In this document: one piece after another, positions 1 through 9,048 of the stretch
How positions within the stretch are numbered: the stretch's first letter is position 1
Layout of the letters: each line of letters opens with the position of its first letter
Origin: Candidatus Sulfotelmatobacter sp.
GTDB taxonomy: Bacteria; Acidobacteriota; Terriglobia; Terriglobales; Acidobacteriaceae
Length of the DNA stretch: 64,000 nt
Direction of reading: 5' to 3'
Assembly: GCA_017883385.1 (NCBI GenBank)
Contig: JADGNQ010000005.1
Span: forward strand, 1-64,000
Translations under genes and position numbers: made by a program
Notes under the pieces: model-generated
What the model was told of the DNA's origin: nothing
Seen by the model: only the letters and a program-made list of their open reading frames with translations
Databases searched by the model: none

Positions 1-2
1 CG

Positions 3-1544
3 CAGGACCAGATTCGGATGCGTCATCTGGCCCTCGAAAACGCGATGTCGTTGGTCGCCGAGCGTGTGACTGAGATTGCCAAGGCGGACGGCGCTGCGAT
101 CGCCTTTCTCGACGGGAAGAACGTCCGCTATCGCGGCGCGGCCGGTCTCATGACCCTGCCGGTCGGCACCGAAATTCCCATGGAAAAAGCGCTCTGTGCC
201 GCTTGCTTGCGGACGGGGCAGGTGATCCGCTGCGCCGACGTGAATCCCGAGTTCCTTGTCGATGCCGAAGAGTGCCACCGGCGCGGCATCCAGGCCATGA
301 TCGCGGTCCCCGTATATCACGATGGTGGAATTGCCGCAGGTCTGGAACTGTACTACGCAAAAATGCAGACATTCACCGAGCAGGATGTTCACACCTGTCA
401 ACTGATGGCTGGCCTGATTACAGAAGCGCTCGCGCGGGAAGACGAACTCTCTTTGAAGAAGTCGCTTGCGAACGAACGGGCCGTGATGTTGGAAGCTCTG
501 GAAAAACTGAGGCCGAATCTCGCCGCCATTGTCGACACGCCGGCGGGAAGAGGCTCTGCGCAGAGGAGTGCGAACCCGGCGACTGAGTCGTCCGGTCCAA
601 CCTTCATCTGCCGCAAGTGCGGACACAAGCTCGTGGGCGAAGAACAGTTTTGCGGGAAGTGCGGATCGCCGCGCAGCCGCGACTATGAACCGCCCAGCAT
701 GCAGAGCAAAGTGGCTTCCTTATGGCATATGCAGGAGGCGCTAAAAAAGAGCGCACCCGCGGCGCCGCCGAATGGCGACGTGACTCACCAGGAACCGCCG
801 GCGATTTCGGTGTCGGCCGGTCCCGAGAAGCCGCTGGCTGATTCAATCGAAGAGGAAATGCCCGAGTTTTTTGCAGCACCCGAGTTGCGGGTTGGGAGAA
901 TGCCCCAACCTCCGGAATTCGCGGAGGAGTTGGCGCGTGAACCAATCGAAGCCGCTGCCAAACCGGAGATCACGATTCCCTTAGGAGCCGTCCCGGAGGA
1001 CAAAGAGGGCGAGGACGAGGACGAGGTCAAAGACGAGCCACCTGTGGAAACAGCCCTCGCCAAGCCAGTCCACGCCGCGAACTGGAGTTCGGCCATGACG
1101 GCCCGCGAATTCCTGGAGCAACTGGCTGGCGTCCAACGGCCCGGGGCTCTGGCCCGTTTCTGGAAGACGCGGCGAGGAGATATCTACCTGGCAATCGCGG
1201 TAATTCTGGTCGTCGCCGTGATTCGCTGGGGCATCTGGTCCAGTCACTCGGTCAGCGCCACAGGAAGCCCGACCGCAGCCGCTGCGGGCCATCGCAAGCC
1301 CGCCCCTGACGCCGATCTTTCGATGTTCGACCGGATGCTCATCAGCCTGGGCTTGGCGGAAGCGCCCCCGGCACCGGAATACAAAGGCAATCCCGACACC
1401 AAGGTTTGGGTCGATCTCCACACCGCGCTGTACTACTGCCCCGGAGCTGATCTCTACGGCAAGACCCCTAAGGGCAAGTTCGAGAGCCAGCGCGACGCGC
1501 AGCTGGACCAGTATGAGCCCGCCTACCGCAAGACCTGTGACTGA
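3..1544 (+). CDS. GAF-domain, zinc-ribbon, single-TM protein (5' partial)
   Basis: The reading frame is already open at base 3 with no stop before the first ATG (base 18), so the true start probably lies left of the window. From that ATG 508 residues are visible. Residues about 1-145 look like a GAF sensor fold. A zinc ribbon follows with Cys198/Cys201 and Cys212/Cys215 (CRKCGHK and CGKCGSP). Then comes a long Pro/Glu-rich acidic linker, one membrane helix at about 389-407, and a short extracytoplasmic C-terminus. GAF domains bind small ligands or mediate dimerisation; the ligand here is unknown. The next gene also joins a zinc ribbon to one TM helix, so the pair may act together. No enzyme motif is visible. 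The domain reading is fairly safe; the function is unknown. Confidence 0.75.
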   Translation, partial: QDQIRMRHLALENAMSLVAERVTEIAKADGAAIAFLDGKNVRYRGAAGLMTLPVGTEIPMEKALCAACLRTGQVIRCADVNPEFLVDAEECHRRGIQAMIAVPVYHDGGIAAGLELYYAKMQTFTEQDVHTCQLMAGLITEALAREDELSLKKSLANERAVMLEALEKLRPNLAAIVDTPAGRGSAQRSANPATESSGPTFICRKCGHKLVGEEQFCGKCGSPRSRDYEPPSMQSKVASLWHMQEALKKSAPAAPPNGDVTHQEPPAISVSAGPEKPLADSIEEEMPEFFAAPELRVGRMPQPPEFAEELAREPIEAAAKPEITIPLGAVPEDKEGEDEDEVKDEPPVETALAKPVHAANWSSAMTAREFLEQLAGVQRPGALARFWKTRRGDIYLAIAVILVVAVIRWGIWSSHSVSATGSPTAAAAGHRKPAPDADLSMFDRMLISLGLAEAPPAPEYKGNPDTKVWVDLHTALYYCPGADLYGKTPKGKFESQRDAQLDQYEPAYRKTCD

Positions 1545-1623
1545 CAAGGGCAGAAATGTTTGACAACGGCCGCCGCCGGAGCGCAATCATACATATAAAT
1601 CTTCTCCAAACGGGGACCCCCAT

Positions 1624-2682
1624 TTGTCGCGTGAAGCCGACAATCCCGACCGGCCTAGTACCCTGCCTCCGGCTGAGTTAAACCCGCTGATGAACCCCCT
1701 CCTGGGCCAGAACATGGGCCGGTGGGCGGAGGTCTACTTCACCAGCCCGCCGGAGAATCGTGAACAGGCAGTGCTTGAGCTCTTGCACGAACTGGAAGCC
1801 GGAGATTGCCCGCACGCGGATGCCACCAATCCTCCAACTTCGATGGCGGACCAAGTTCGCGTACCGGTGGCGTTTCTCGCTTCCCGGAATGCCTTGGCCC
1901 GGCGAGGAAACGTCGACTGTCAATCCTGTGGCCGGACAAATCCCGCGTCCCACCGATTCTGCGGCATGTGCGGCGCTCGCCTGGGAGAAGAAGAGATTGC
2001 GCTAGATCTGCTGATTGACGGTCTTCCTCCAGCCGAACCCACAGTGTCCGTGGAGAGTCGTGAATCTTATCCCTCGCCTGAGCCGTCTGTTGGTCAGCCG
2101 ACACTGACCGGCCGCGAATTGCCGCCAGTTGAGCCCGATCGCGAATTCCCTTCGTGGGCCGCCAGTTCGGTCCGTGGCGCTCGGGCTCGGATTCTTCTGC
2201 CTGCTGGCACCGCGCTGGCGGTTCTAGTCTTTGCTCTCGCCTACGTCGCATGGCGCAGCACGCAAGCGACATCGGGGAGCTCACCAGCAGCGACGCAAGC
2301 TCCTGCGGTGATGAGGGCACAGCCTGTGGCGCCGGAGCCGGCCCGAAGCACCGCACCATTGGCAACGGGTCTTGCGAAGGCGAAGCCGAAGCAGCAGGCT
2401 CCGCCGGTGAACGGCTCGGCAGAACTCGCAATGGCACAGAGCTATTTGAACAGCACTGACGGCAAGGAACGCAACGGCGAGGAAGCAGCGAAGTGGCTTT
2501 GGAAAGCTGTTGCCAAACGGAATGCGGACGCGACCCTGCGCCTGTCGGACTTATATTTGAAGGGTGACGGAGTCCCGAAGAACTGCGATCAGGCGCGAGT
2601 CTTGCTCGACGCTGCCGCGCGCAACGGAGTCAAAGCCGCCGGAGAGCGATTGAGCCGTCTGCAATCCTTTGGCTGCGAGTGA
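1624..2682 (+). CDS. Zinc-ribbon, single-TM protein with C-terminal Sel1-like repeats
   Basis: A 352-residue protein read from a TTG start (no in-frame ATG gives a better N-terminus). It has a zinc ribbon with Cys99/Cys102 and Cys113/Cys116 (CQSCGR and CGMCGAR), a Pro-rich linker, a membrane helix at about 185-208, another low-complexity linker and two Sel1-type helical repeats at about 267-350 (AKWLWKAVAKRNADATL, then LYLKGDGVPKNCDQA). Sel1 repeats are protein-interaction scaffolds. It lies 79 bp after the GAF/zinc-ribbon gene on the same strand and shares its ribbon-linker-TM plan, so the two are probably co-transcribed. The partner and role are unknown; the domain calls rest on visible motifs. 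Confidence 0.75.
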   Translation: MSREADNPDRPSTLPPAELNPLMNPLLGQNMGRWAEVYFTSPPENREQAVLELLHELEAGDCPHADATNPPTSMADQVRVPVAFLASRNALARRGNVDCQSCGRTNPASHRFCGMCGARLGEEEIALDLLIDGLPPAEPTVSVESRESYPSPEPSVGQPTLTGRELPPVEPDREFPSWAASSVRGARARILLPAGTALAVLVFALAYVAWRSTQATSGSSPAATQAPAVMRAQPVAPEPARSTAPLATGLAKAKPKQQAPPVNGSAELAMAQSYLNSTDGKERNGEEAAKWLWKAVAKRNADATLRLSDLYLKGDGVPKNCDQARVLLDAAARNGVKAAGERLSRLQSFGCE

Positions 2683-2693
2683 TCCGAAGTGTC

Positions 2694-2930
2694 TTACTGC
2701 GTCACCATTGACGACGGCGTGCGCCGCGACTCATACCAGAGCGCGAGTTCGACACGATTCCATAGTCCCAGCTTGTCGTAGATCACCCGAAGGTAGTTCT
2801 TTACGACATGCTCGGTCGTGCCGATGGCATCCGCGACTTCGCGGTTCTTCAAGCCTTCGGCAACGAGTTGGATGACTCTCTGTTCACGTTCACTGGGGGT
2901 ACGGTTCCCATAGCGCCCATCTGTAGACAT
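2694..2930 (-). CDS. LuxR-type HTH-only transcriptional regulator
   Basis: A 78-residue protein that is almost entirely a LuxR/GerE helix-turn-helix domain (TPSEREQRVIQLVAEGL, then NREVADAIGTTEHVVKNYL). It has no receiver or ligand-binding domain, so it resembles the stand-alone HTH proteins that bind DNA directly or through partners. The start is supported by a GGAGG ribosome binding site 6 nt upstream of the ATG. Its 5' end overlaps the 3' end of the upstream LuxR-type gene by about 80 bp in another frame, which suggests translational coupling. The target genes are not evident. Confidence 0.8.
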   Translation of the reverse strand: MSTDGRYGNRTPSEREQRVIQLVAEGLKNREVADAIGTTEHVVKNYLRVIYDKLGLWNRVELALWYESRRTPSSMVTQ

Positions 2931-3139
2931 GCTTGCCTCCGGTACAACAGGGTCGCGAGTTTCACTCGCTTGATACCATCGGTAATTCCGAAACGGAGAA
3001 ATAACCGGTTGAAATGAGCCTTCACGGTTCGCCGCGCCATCTTGAGCTGGCTAGCAATCTCGGCGTTGTCGCAGCCCTGCAGGAGTAGCTCAACAATTTG
3101 CTGTTCCCGCGGGCCGAGCCGAACGGTCTGCTCCCTCAT
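2849..3139 (-). CDS. LuxR-type HTH-only transcriptional regulator
   Basis: About 96 residues from the ATG at 3139, preceded by a GGGGATC-like ribosome binding site. A longer frame reaches back to 3199 but has no better start signal. The core is a LuxR/GerE HTH (LGPREQQIVELLLQGCDN, then AEIASQLKMARRTVKAHFN). The tail after the HTH overlaps the next LuxR-type gene by about 80 bp in a different frame. Like its neighbour it lacks any sensor or receiver domain. Two such proteins encoded in overlap may form a heterodimer or act as a regulatory pair; that is inference. Confidence 0.78.
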   Translation of the reverse strand: MREQTVRLGPREQQIVELLLQGCDNAEIASQLKMARRTVKAHFNRLFLRFGITDGIKRVKLATLLYRRQACLQMGAMGTVPPVNVNRESSNSLPKA

Positions 3140-3753
3140 TATCAGATCCCCTTCCTTCTTGCATCGCCTCTCCGCCTGGCGCGCGGCTGTACGTTCCAAT
3201 ACTCATAGCACCCACAATGCCACAGTGAGACAGTGATTGGCTGTGACGCGCGACCCGCATTTCCACAAGCACTTACAGCCGGTCAGTTCCACTCCGGGAA
3301 TCGGAAGAGGACTCCCGAAAACGGGGAGTGCGGCGGTTTGCACTCTTCAACCTCTGCCCGTGCGCAAAAACACACGTATAAACGGGGCAAATCGCAACAT
3401 AGACAGTTCGGCATTCCGTTCGGGCTGGAGGTTTCAGCGAGACGGTGGCCCGCGCAAGTCCCACACCTTGGACACGGACAATTTGGTGAGCCTGGTGACC
3501 ACCGACCACGTACTCCGGCAAGCTCAGGTGAACACCTTAGACGAAACTTCCCACCATACCTTTGCCGATTGGCACAAATTACACGATTTACCGGAGTGTT
3601 TCCCCGTACCATCAGCCGTTCGCACGTTGGAATCCAACCCGGACGACCCCGTCCACCCCAAATTAGGTTTCCTTGGGGCGGCGAGCGTAAGTGTCTTTTT
3701 GCTTTAGACTTGACGCGAACCTGAAGGGGTACGTACTTAGCGTGACCCGCTCA
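3140..3753. other. Intergenic region, about 0.6 kb, no supported gene
   Basis: Divergent region between the LuxR-type regulators (minus) and the phosphopantetheinyl transferase (plus). Two long overlapping plus-strand frames cross it (about 3233-3724 and 3237-3707), but their translations look like random Arg/Pro/Ser-rich sequence with no recognisable domain. A short hairpin with ACTCCC and GGGAGT arms lies at about 3311-3329. Promoters for both flanking genes must lie here, but no strong consensus was found. Confidence 0.5.
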
Positions 3754-4485
3754 ATGAACATCTCCGACCCGGAATTTCGGCTCGCGCCGGGAATAATGCT
3801 CCCTGAGCACGAGGTCCATCTCTGGCGCGTCGATCTCGCCGCAGTGGCGACAAGTGAACAGAGATGGCAGCAAATCCTAGCCGAGGACGAACGGGCGCGG
3901 GCGGCACGTTTTTTTTCTTCCAGAGACCGCCAGTACTACACTGCCACTCGAGCCTTGCTCCGCACGATCCTTGGCGGCTATGTCGCTTCCGAGCCGGCGG
4001 AACTGGCCTTCCGCTACTCAGAGAGGGGCAAGCCATCCCTGATTCCGGGCCACTCCGGACCTCTAGTGGAGTTCAACGTTTCTCACTCGGGTACGAGAGC
4101 CCTGCTGGCATTCGCGCGCGGACGGGCCCTCGGCGTCGATGTAGAACAGATTCGCGAGGACTTCGATCACGAGGCTCTCGCCCAACGATTCTTTTCAGCC
4201 CACGAACAGAGCGAACTCGCTGCCCTCGCATCGTCGGACAGCTATCACGGATTCTTCCGCTGCTGGACTCGAAAGGAAGCCTACATCAAGGCCACCGGGA
4301 CAGGCCTCTCACATCCTCTCCACCAGTTTGACGTCTCCTTGAAGCCAGAGGATGAGAATGCCCTGCTTGCAACCCGTCCCGATGGCGCCGAGGCCGCGCT
4401 ATGGTCGCTGCAGGAGGTACCGGCCGGCGATGGCTACGTCGCCGCCCTGTGCGTTCGGGGCCACGGGTGGCGGTTGAAATCCTAA
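3754..4485 (+). CDS. 4'-phosphopantetheinyl transferase, Sfp/Gsp type
   Basis: About 243 residues from the ATG at 3754; a GTG at 3742 is an alternative and the longer frame from 3691 looks spurious. The family moves the phosphopantetheine arm of CoA onto a serine of carrier proteins. Hallmarks seen: FNVSHS (about 107-112), the Mg-binding GVDVE (about 127-131) and WTRKEAYIK (about 171-179). The length matches the Sfp class (about 230-250) rather than the short AcpS class. It stands alone on its strand. The natural client in this window is the small acyl carrier protein at 24964-25215, although housekeeping or polyketide carriers elsewhere are equally possible. Confidence 0.93.
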   Translation: MNISDPEFRLAPGIMLPEHEVHLWRVDLAAVATSEQRWQQILAEDERARAARFFSSRDRQYYTATRALLRTILGGYVASEPAELAFRYSERGKPSLIPGHSGPLVEFNVSHSGTRALLAFARGRALGVDVEQIREDFDHEALAQRFFSAHEQSELAALASSDSYHGFFRCWTRKEAYIKATGTGLSHPLHQFDVSLKPEDENALLATRPDGAEAALWSLQEVPAGDGYVAALCVRGHGWRLKS

Positions 4486-4543
4486 GAAAACGCAACGCCA
4501 CTCAGGCTGCAAAAAAAATGCCGCCGTCCTCGCCCGAGTTTGG

Positions 4544-4572
4544 TTGACACTGCTCTGGCGGCCTGAGAGAAT
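4544..4572 (+). promoter_or_regulatory. Candidate sigma-70 promoter for the beta-propeller gene
   Basis: A perfect -35 TTGACA (4544-4549), a 17-nt spacer and GAGAAT as the -10 (4567-4572). It would give a 5' leader of roughly 140 nt before the ATG at 4723. The leader contains a short inverted repeat around TCGCTC and GAGCGA. Only sequence matching supports this. Confidence 0.4.
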
Positions 4573-4722
4573 GTCGCAAGTTTTTTGGACTAGTGAAAGC
4601 CTTGTTGGGTTTAGGCTTGATCGGTCCGGCCGCTGGTCGGCGCCCCCCTGTGAATTGATTTCGCTCCTAACCGAGCGAAGTGAGCGGCCATCCCCACTTC
4701 CCTACTCCGTCAACGGAGGTCT

Positions 4723-5571
4723 ATGATGCGCAATCCCATTCGTCCGGCTGGTTTGGCTCTTGCACTGATCCTGTGCGTCGTTCCTCGGTCATGGTCGCAA
4801 AATCTGTATGCCACAAGCGAAGCGGCCCAACAACTTGTGGAGGTGGATATGTCCACCGGCGGCGTGACCGTTCTGTTCAATACCCTCTCCACGCCCGACA
4901 GCCTCATCGTCGATTCTTCGGGACGGATACTCTATACCACGCAGAAAATTGGAACGGTTTCCATTTTCGATCCCAGCACCGGTTCGAACTCTATGATCGT
5001 GGGCGGTCTGTCCTACCCGCGCGACCTGATCTTCGATCCTGGGAAAGCATCGATCCTGGTCTCGAACTTCGGCAAAGGAGAGATTGATCGCGTGAATCTC
5101 GTCACCGGTACGCTGACGCCGCTGGTTACGAAGCTGGGAACGGTCGACGGCCTGGCCTATGGTCCGAAGGGCCAACTGTTCGCAGTGATCAATCACCACA
5201 CTCAGATCGCTCAAATCAATCCCACGACCGGAGCGATCGTGAAGACGCTCACCGTGGTCACCAATCACACTGTGTCCTACTTCGGATTAGACGGGCTCAC
5301 CTATGACCCCTACACGGGCCATCTGTGGGCGACCGATGTAGGAACGGGAGCCAATTGCCTGGTTGAAATCGGAACCGGACTGACCACGTTCAAACTGCAT
5401 CAAGTGGGCAATTTACCCACTCCCGATGGAATCGTCTCAGATGGCCACGGCAATCTCTACATCGGGGTGAATCTCGCGAAAGTGTTCGCCTACAACATCC
5501 CGACCGATACCATCACCGCCAAAGTGAAAGTGAAGAATGTCGACGACGTTGCGCTGGTCCCAGGCAGCTAG
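4723..5571 (+). CDS. Secreted NHL/YVTN-type beta-propeller protein
   Basis: A 282-residue protein with a Sec signal peptide (positive start, hydrophobic LALALILCVV, likely cleavage after SWSQ at about residue 26). The mature part is a run of beta-propeller blades of the SMP-30/NHL/YVTN kind, with repeated patterns such as TPDSLIVDSSGRILYTT, YPRDLIFDPGKASILVS and TPDGIVSDGHGNLYIG. A strong GGAGG lies 4-7 nt before two adjacent ATGs (4723 and 4726). No catalytic residues can be assigned. Such propellers in Acidobacteriota are usually secreted binding proteins. It converges on the acyltransferase gene downstream with a 29-bp gap. Confidence 0.8.
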   Translation: MMRNPIRPAGLALALILCVVPRSWSQNLYATSEAAQQLVEVDMSTGGVTVLFNTLSTPDSLIVDSSGRILYTTQKIGTVSIFDPSTGSNSMIVGGLSYPRDLIFDPGKASILVSNFGKGEIDRVNLVTGTLTPLVTKLGTVDGLAYGPKGQLFAVINHHTQIAQINPTTGAIVKTLTVVTNHTVSYFGLDGLTYDPYTGHLWATDVGTGANCLVEIGTGLTTFKLHQVGNLPTPDGIVSDGHGNLYIGVNLAKVFAYNIPTDTITAKVKVKNVDDVALVPGS

Positions 5572-5600
5572 ATCCTTGCAACAACGGGGGCTGGCAGCAG

Positions 5601-6758
5601 TCACGGCTGGCGCCCGATCGAGGAGGGGCGGTTCATTGCCGCTTTGAGCGCAGCCAGCCTCCGATGCAGCGGAAAACGCACCGTGTACAGCAGGCGCGGC
5701 CACAGGCCACGGTTGAAGATGCACTGATAGTTCCGTCGCCTGACGTCCTCGGTCCACTCCATTTTCCAGTCTTCGCGGATTCCCAGCACGTATTCGGAAA
5801 TTCCGCGTTCCGCGCAATCCCGCAAGATCGCCTTGACGATGAGATGGCCAGGAGCATACTCGCTATAGTTCTCGTCGTAAGTGCTCTTGGCTGCCCAGTA
5901 ACGTCCGCGATAAGTAAAACCGATGTGCGCCGCGATGGGCTTGCCGTCGAGCTCCAACGTATATAGGCACAGGTGACCAAATTTCTCCGCCTCGCGCACC
6001 ACCTCGTCGAAGAACTGACGGCTGCGAGGATCAGAGACGATCGCACTCTTTTCCCGGCCCTTCCATCCACTGGCTTCCATGTCATAGAAGAGTTGCAAGT
6101 CCTCGGCACCATTTCTTTCCGTGCGCCGCAAGCGGACAGTCCCAAGCGCGGCGAGCTTTTTTTCGCGTTGACGGACTTTCGAGCGTAGTTTCGGATGGCG
6201 GGGATACTTCTCAAGCTCCTCGATTCCGGCAGGACCTTGAGGAATCGAAAAGAACGCAATCAAGGGCAGGCCCCACCGCCCCGCGACGTGACCGTCTTTC
6301 TGTCCCAGCAAGAAAAGTTGCTCAATCACCGCGCCCTCGAACACTGACGGCAATTCCAGTACGTCCCAGTCCGGTTTCTTCTGGATCACCTTCCAGATCG
6401 CTTCGATCGCTTCATCTCGTGCTGATGCGGAGAGCGAGCAGAGAATGTCGACGCCTACGCCCGCGGTGGTGAGCGGCGCGCGGAGTTTGCACGCGGGGAG
6501 CCCCGCGAATTTTCCCTTTTCTTGGACCAAGGGCAGAATCGCGACCAGACTCCGCCCTTGCCGCACGGTGATCACCACCACCTTCACCAGCGGCGAGTAC
6601 GCACGCAAGGCCGCCAGAATCCACTCCGGACGCCAGTAGGGAGAATCGTTTTCGACGCGATCAAGGAATTCACGCCACTCGTCTCCAAGTCTCTCGAAGA
6701 CCTCCAGTCCGCCGGTCAGTGTCTCCGCAATCAAGGTCTCCACAACCAACTCGCTCAT
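5601..6758 (-). CDS. FemAB/CelD-like GNAT acyltransferase
   Basis: About 385 residues from the ATG at 6758, which has a GGGG/GAGGA purine stretch upstream; a longer frame starts at 6812. The C-terminal half carries the acetyltransferase fold of the CelD/BcsL (Acetyltransf_6) and FemAB type: YDMEASGWKGREKSA, then ELDGKPIAAHIGFTYRGRYW, then YDENYSEYAPGHLIVKAIL. These proteins are common in EPS loci, where they are thought to acylate sugars or bridge peptides; the donor is unproven. It is cytoplasmic, with no TM or signal sequence. It has paralogues at 10771-12033 and 27399-28442. The family call is sound; the substrate is unknown. Confidence 0.8.
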   Translation of the reverse strand: MSELVVETLIAETLTGGLEVFERLGDEWREFLDRVENDSPYWRPEWILAALRAYSPLVKVVVITVRQGRSLVAILPLVQEKGKFAGLPACKLRAPLTTAGVGVDILCSLSASARDEAIEAIWKVIQKKPDWDVLELPSVFEGAVIEQLFLLGQKDGHVAGRWGLPLIAFFSIPQGPAGIEELEKYPRHPKLRSKVRQREKKLAALGTVRLRRTERNGAEDLQLFYDMEASGWKGREKSAIVSDPRSRQFFDEVVREAEKFGHLCLYTLELDGKPIAAHIGFTYRGRYWAAKSTYDENYSEYAPGHLIVKAILRDCAERGISEYVLGIREDWKMEWTEDVRRRNYQCIFNRGLWPRLLYTVRFPLHRRLAALKAAMNRPSSIGRQP

Positions 6759-7018
6759 TCCTCGACCCCAGAATGCTGGCGTTCTTTGAAGATGCTGGCC
6801 GGAGACTATCATTTCCGACGTACAGGCACCACTTCAGCGAGTCGGGCACGGATTAGGTTCGTCATTGTATCCATCGGCCTGTGACGTACGGGCATGTAAC
6901 TGCACCTTCGTGTTCTGTAGGGCCACCGTCTTCGGAAATCTGTCGGACTTCGCATCCCTGCCTTAGAGTCCAGTTCAAGGACTCAAGCCCTTGGTCCCCC
7001 AATTTTTGTCCCGAGGGA

Positions 7019-9046
7019 ATGCCCACGATGCGAGTTGAACCGTTTCTCTTTTTTCGAGGGAACGTAAGCCGTAACCGCACTCTCCAGTTCGCACTTATTT
7101 GTGTCTGCCTCCTACTCGCCGTTGCTTGTGGTTCGCTCTCGCAGAATCCTGGTGCGCCTCACACAACCGCATCCTCGACTGTAGGCGTACAGATTTCGCC
7201 TTTGACTCCCTCGATGGCGCCGGGGGAAACGCAGCAGTTTTCCGCCACGCTGACCAACACCAGCAATTCTGCTGTTACCTGGTCGGCGAGTGCGGGAAGC
7301 ATCAGCGCCGCGGGGATGTTTACCGCTCCAGTCGCCACTGCCGCAAAAACGATCACCGTCACTGCGACCAGCGCAGCGCAGCCTGCGGCCCGAGCCAGTA
7401 CAACCATCTCGCTCGCCAGCGTTGAACTTCTGAAGATCGTGAGTTCGAGTATTTCGCCTGCTGGGCCCGGTGCTCCCTACAACGCGCAGTTGACGGCAAG
7501 CGGAGGCGCGCCCCCTTACCGCTGGAATATTCTCTCCGGTTCCCTTCCCTCTGGCCTGGAGCTTGCGTCCAGTTCCGGATCAATTGACGGAACGACCACA
7601 CAGAGGGGAACCTTCAGCTTGACCGTCAGCGTGGCGGATTCCGCTACACACACGGCTCAACAGATTCTCACGTTACACGTTGCGGACGCGAGCGGCAGTT
7701 GCGGTCCTCCTCGCTATGACTGTTCAAGGTCCGACTTCAAGACAGTCCAGGTGCCGGTTTTGGTTCCCAACGTTGGCAACCTCGTGGGAGCCAATCGCGT
7801 GGTCAAGGACCCTGACTTTGGCAATCCCATTGTGCGGATTACCGATTGGAACACGGACCCAGGCCTGCCCGTAACCTCTCGCGGCTTCGTATCCGCTTCC
7901 AGCGGTAGCGCAGATGAGAATCTCTGGAACGTCGACTCGACGCTATTTCTCCTCCAGAGCTTGGGCAGTGCAGCGTATCCGTTCACCTTTGATCCGGCGA
8001 CCATGCAGGCCGCGCGGATGTATGCATCGTCCAATCAACCGTCTCGCGGACTTAAACTGCCGGACGCTGGAAGCTGGAGTCGGGTCGACGCAAACGTGCT
8101 TTACACCGCCAGCGGTTCTGCCATCTACAAATACGACTTTACCGACCGGAAGAATCCTCCAACACCGCAATTGGTCTTTGATTTCAAAGACAGCCCTCAT
8201 TGTCTTCCTGCCGGCGTCTCGGCCGCATGGAGGAGCAGGGGCGGCGTGAGTGACGGGGATTCTGTTTTTGGCATGGCCTATTCGAGCGGAATCCAAGGTA
8301 CCGGCATCTACGCTGCCGCATACCACGCGGGAATGGGTTGCAGCGTTCTCAATACTCAGACTGGGCAGGTCCGTGGCGACTGGGGCTCCGTAGGAACGAT
8401 CAACATTCCCGACCGTTGGACCATCCACAACGTAAAGCTCTCCAAGGACGGAAACTGGTTGATCGTTGCCCCGCAGAATTGCACCTCGTCCAGTTGCTCC
8501 AAGGGACCCTACTTCTGGCAGATCGGAACTACGAATGTGACCTCGTGCGGGGACGGCAAATACTGCAGCGGTCACTGGACCGAAGGCTATAGCCACTGGG
8601 TGAACAACAACAGCACCATGAACCAGGTGATGCGTCCTCTTCCCGACGTCGGAACGGTGCAAGAGCTTACGGGGATACTTCCCGCCGGCCTGCAAACGCC
8701 TCTGGACGAGCACCTATCATGGAATAATGCGGATCCCGGCGATAGCCTTCCGTTCTTCCTGACCACCTGGAGCCCGATCCGCCCCTTTCCGGCGGCGTTC
8801 TACAACGAGATTGTCGGGGTCGCCCCCGACGGCAGCGGAAAAATCTGGCGGTTTGCCCATAGCTTTATCACTTCCAAGTCACAGAATTTCAGCACCACAT
8901 ACGGAATCGGCAGCGTATCTCAGGACGGCAGGTTCTTTGTCTTCTCCTCCGACTGGATGGGCACTCTGGGGTCGCAGTCCGGACATCACACCTGCACCAT
9001 CGGGGTAGATTGCCGGGGCGATGTCTTCGTTGTCGAACTAAACTGA
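7019..9046 (+). CDS. Secreted lipoprotein: Ig-like domains plus WD40-like domain
   Basis: About 675 residues from the ATG at 7019 (another ATG at 7028). The longer frame from 6881 adds an unlikely N-terminus ahead of the signal sequence. A hydrophobic stretch ends at a lipobox-like LAVAC (Cys37). Next come a BIG2-like Ig domain (VQISPLTPSMAPGETQQFS), a putative-Ig (He_PIG) domain with SGGAPPYRWNILSGSLPSG, and a large C-terminal WD40-like beta-propeller domain ending in VFVVELN. That C-terminal domain is clearly paralogous to the whole of the gene at 21402-22778 (DPDFGNPIVRITD versus DPSFGSRIARITD). It is probably a surface carbohydrate-binding or structural protein; no enzyme motif is visible. 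Confidence 0.8.
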   Translation: MPTMRVEPFLFFRGNVSRNRTLQFALICVCLLLAVACGSLSQNPGAPHTTASSTVGVQISPLTPSMAPGETQQFSATLTNTSNSAVTWSASAGSISAAGMFTAPVATAAKTITVTATSAAQPAARASTTISLASVELLKIVSSSISPAGPGAPYNAQLTASGGAPPYRWNILSGSLPSGLELASSSGSIDGTTTQRGTFSLTVSVADSATHTAQQILTLHVADASGSCGPPRYDCSRSDFKTVQVPVLVPNVGNLVGANRVVKDPDFGNPIVRITDWNTDPGLPVTSRGFVSASSGSADENLWNVDSTLFLLQSLGSAAYPFTFDPATMQAARMYASSNQPSRGLKLPDAGSWSRVDANVLYTASGSAIYKYDFTDRKNPPTPQLVFDFKDSPHCLPAGVSAAWRSRGGVSDGDSVFGMAYSSGIQGTGIYAAAYHAGMGCSVLNTQTGQVRGDWGSVGTINIPDRWTIHNVKLSKDGNWLIVAPQNCTSSSCSKGPYFWQIGTTNVTSCGDGKYCSGHWTEGYSHWVNNNSTMNQVMRPLPDVGTVQELTGILPAGLQTPLDEHLSWNNADPGDSLPFFLTTWSPIRPFPAAFYNEIVGVAPDGSGKIWRFAHSFITSKSQNFSTTYGIGSVSQDGRFFVFSSDWMGTLGSQSGHHTCTIGVDCRGDVFVVELN

Positions 9047-9048
9047 GA

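Noticed and set aside
3573-3590. TTGGCACAAATTACAC as a sigma-54 promoter before the phosphopantetheinyl transferase
   Set aside because: A good -24 but no GC at the -12 position.
3233-3724. Two overlapping plus-strand open frames in the gap before the phosphopantetheinyl transferase
   Set aside because: No domain, no signal peptide, Arg/Pro/Ser-rich random-looking translation, and they overlap each other in different frames.
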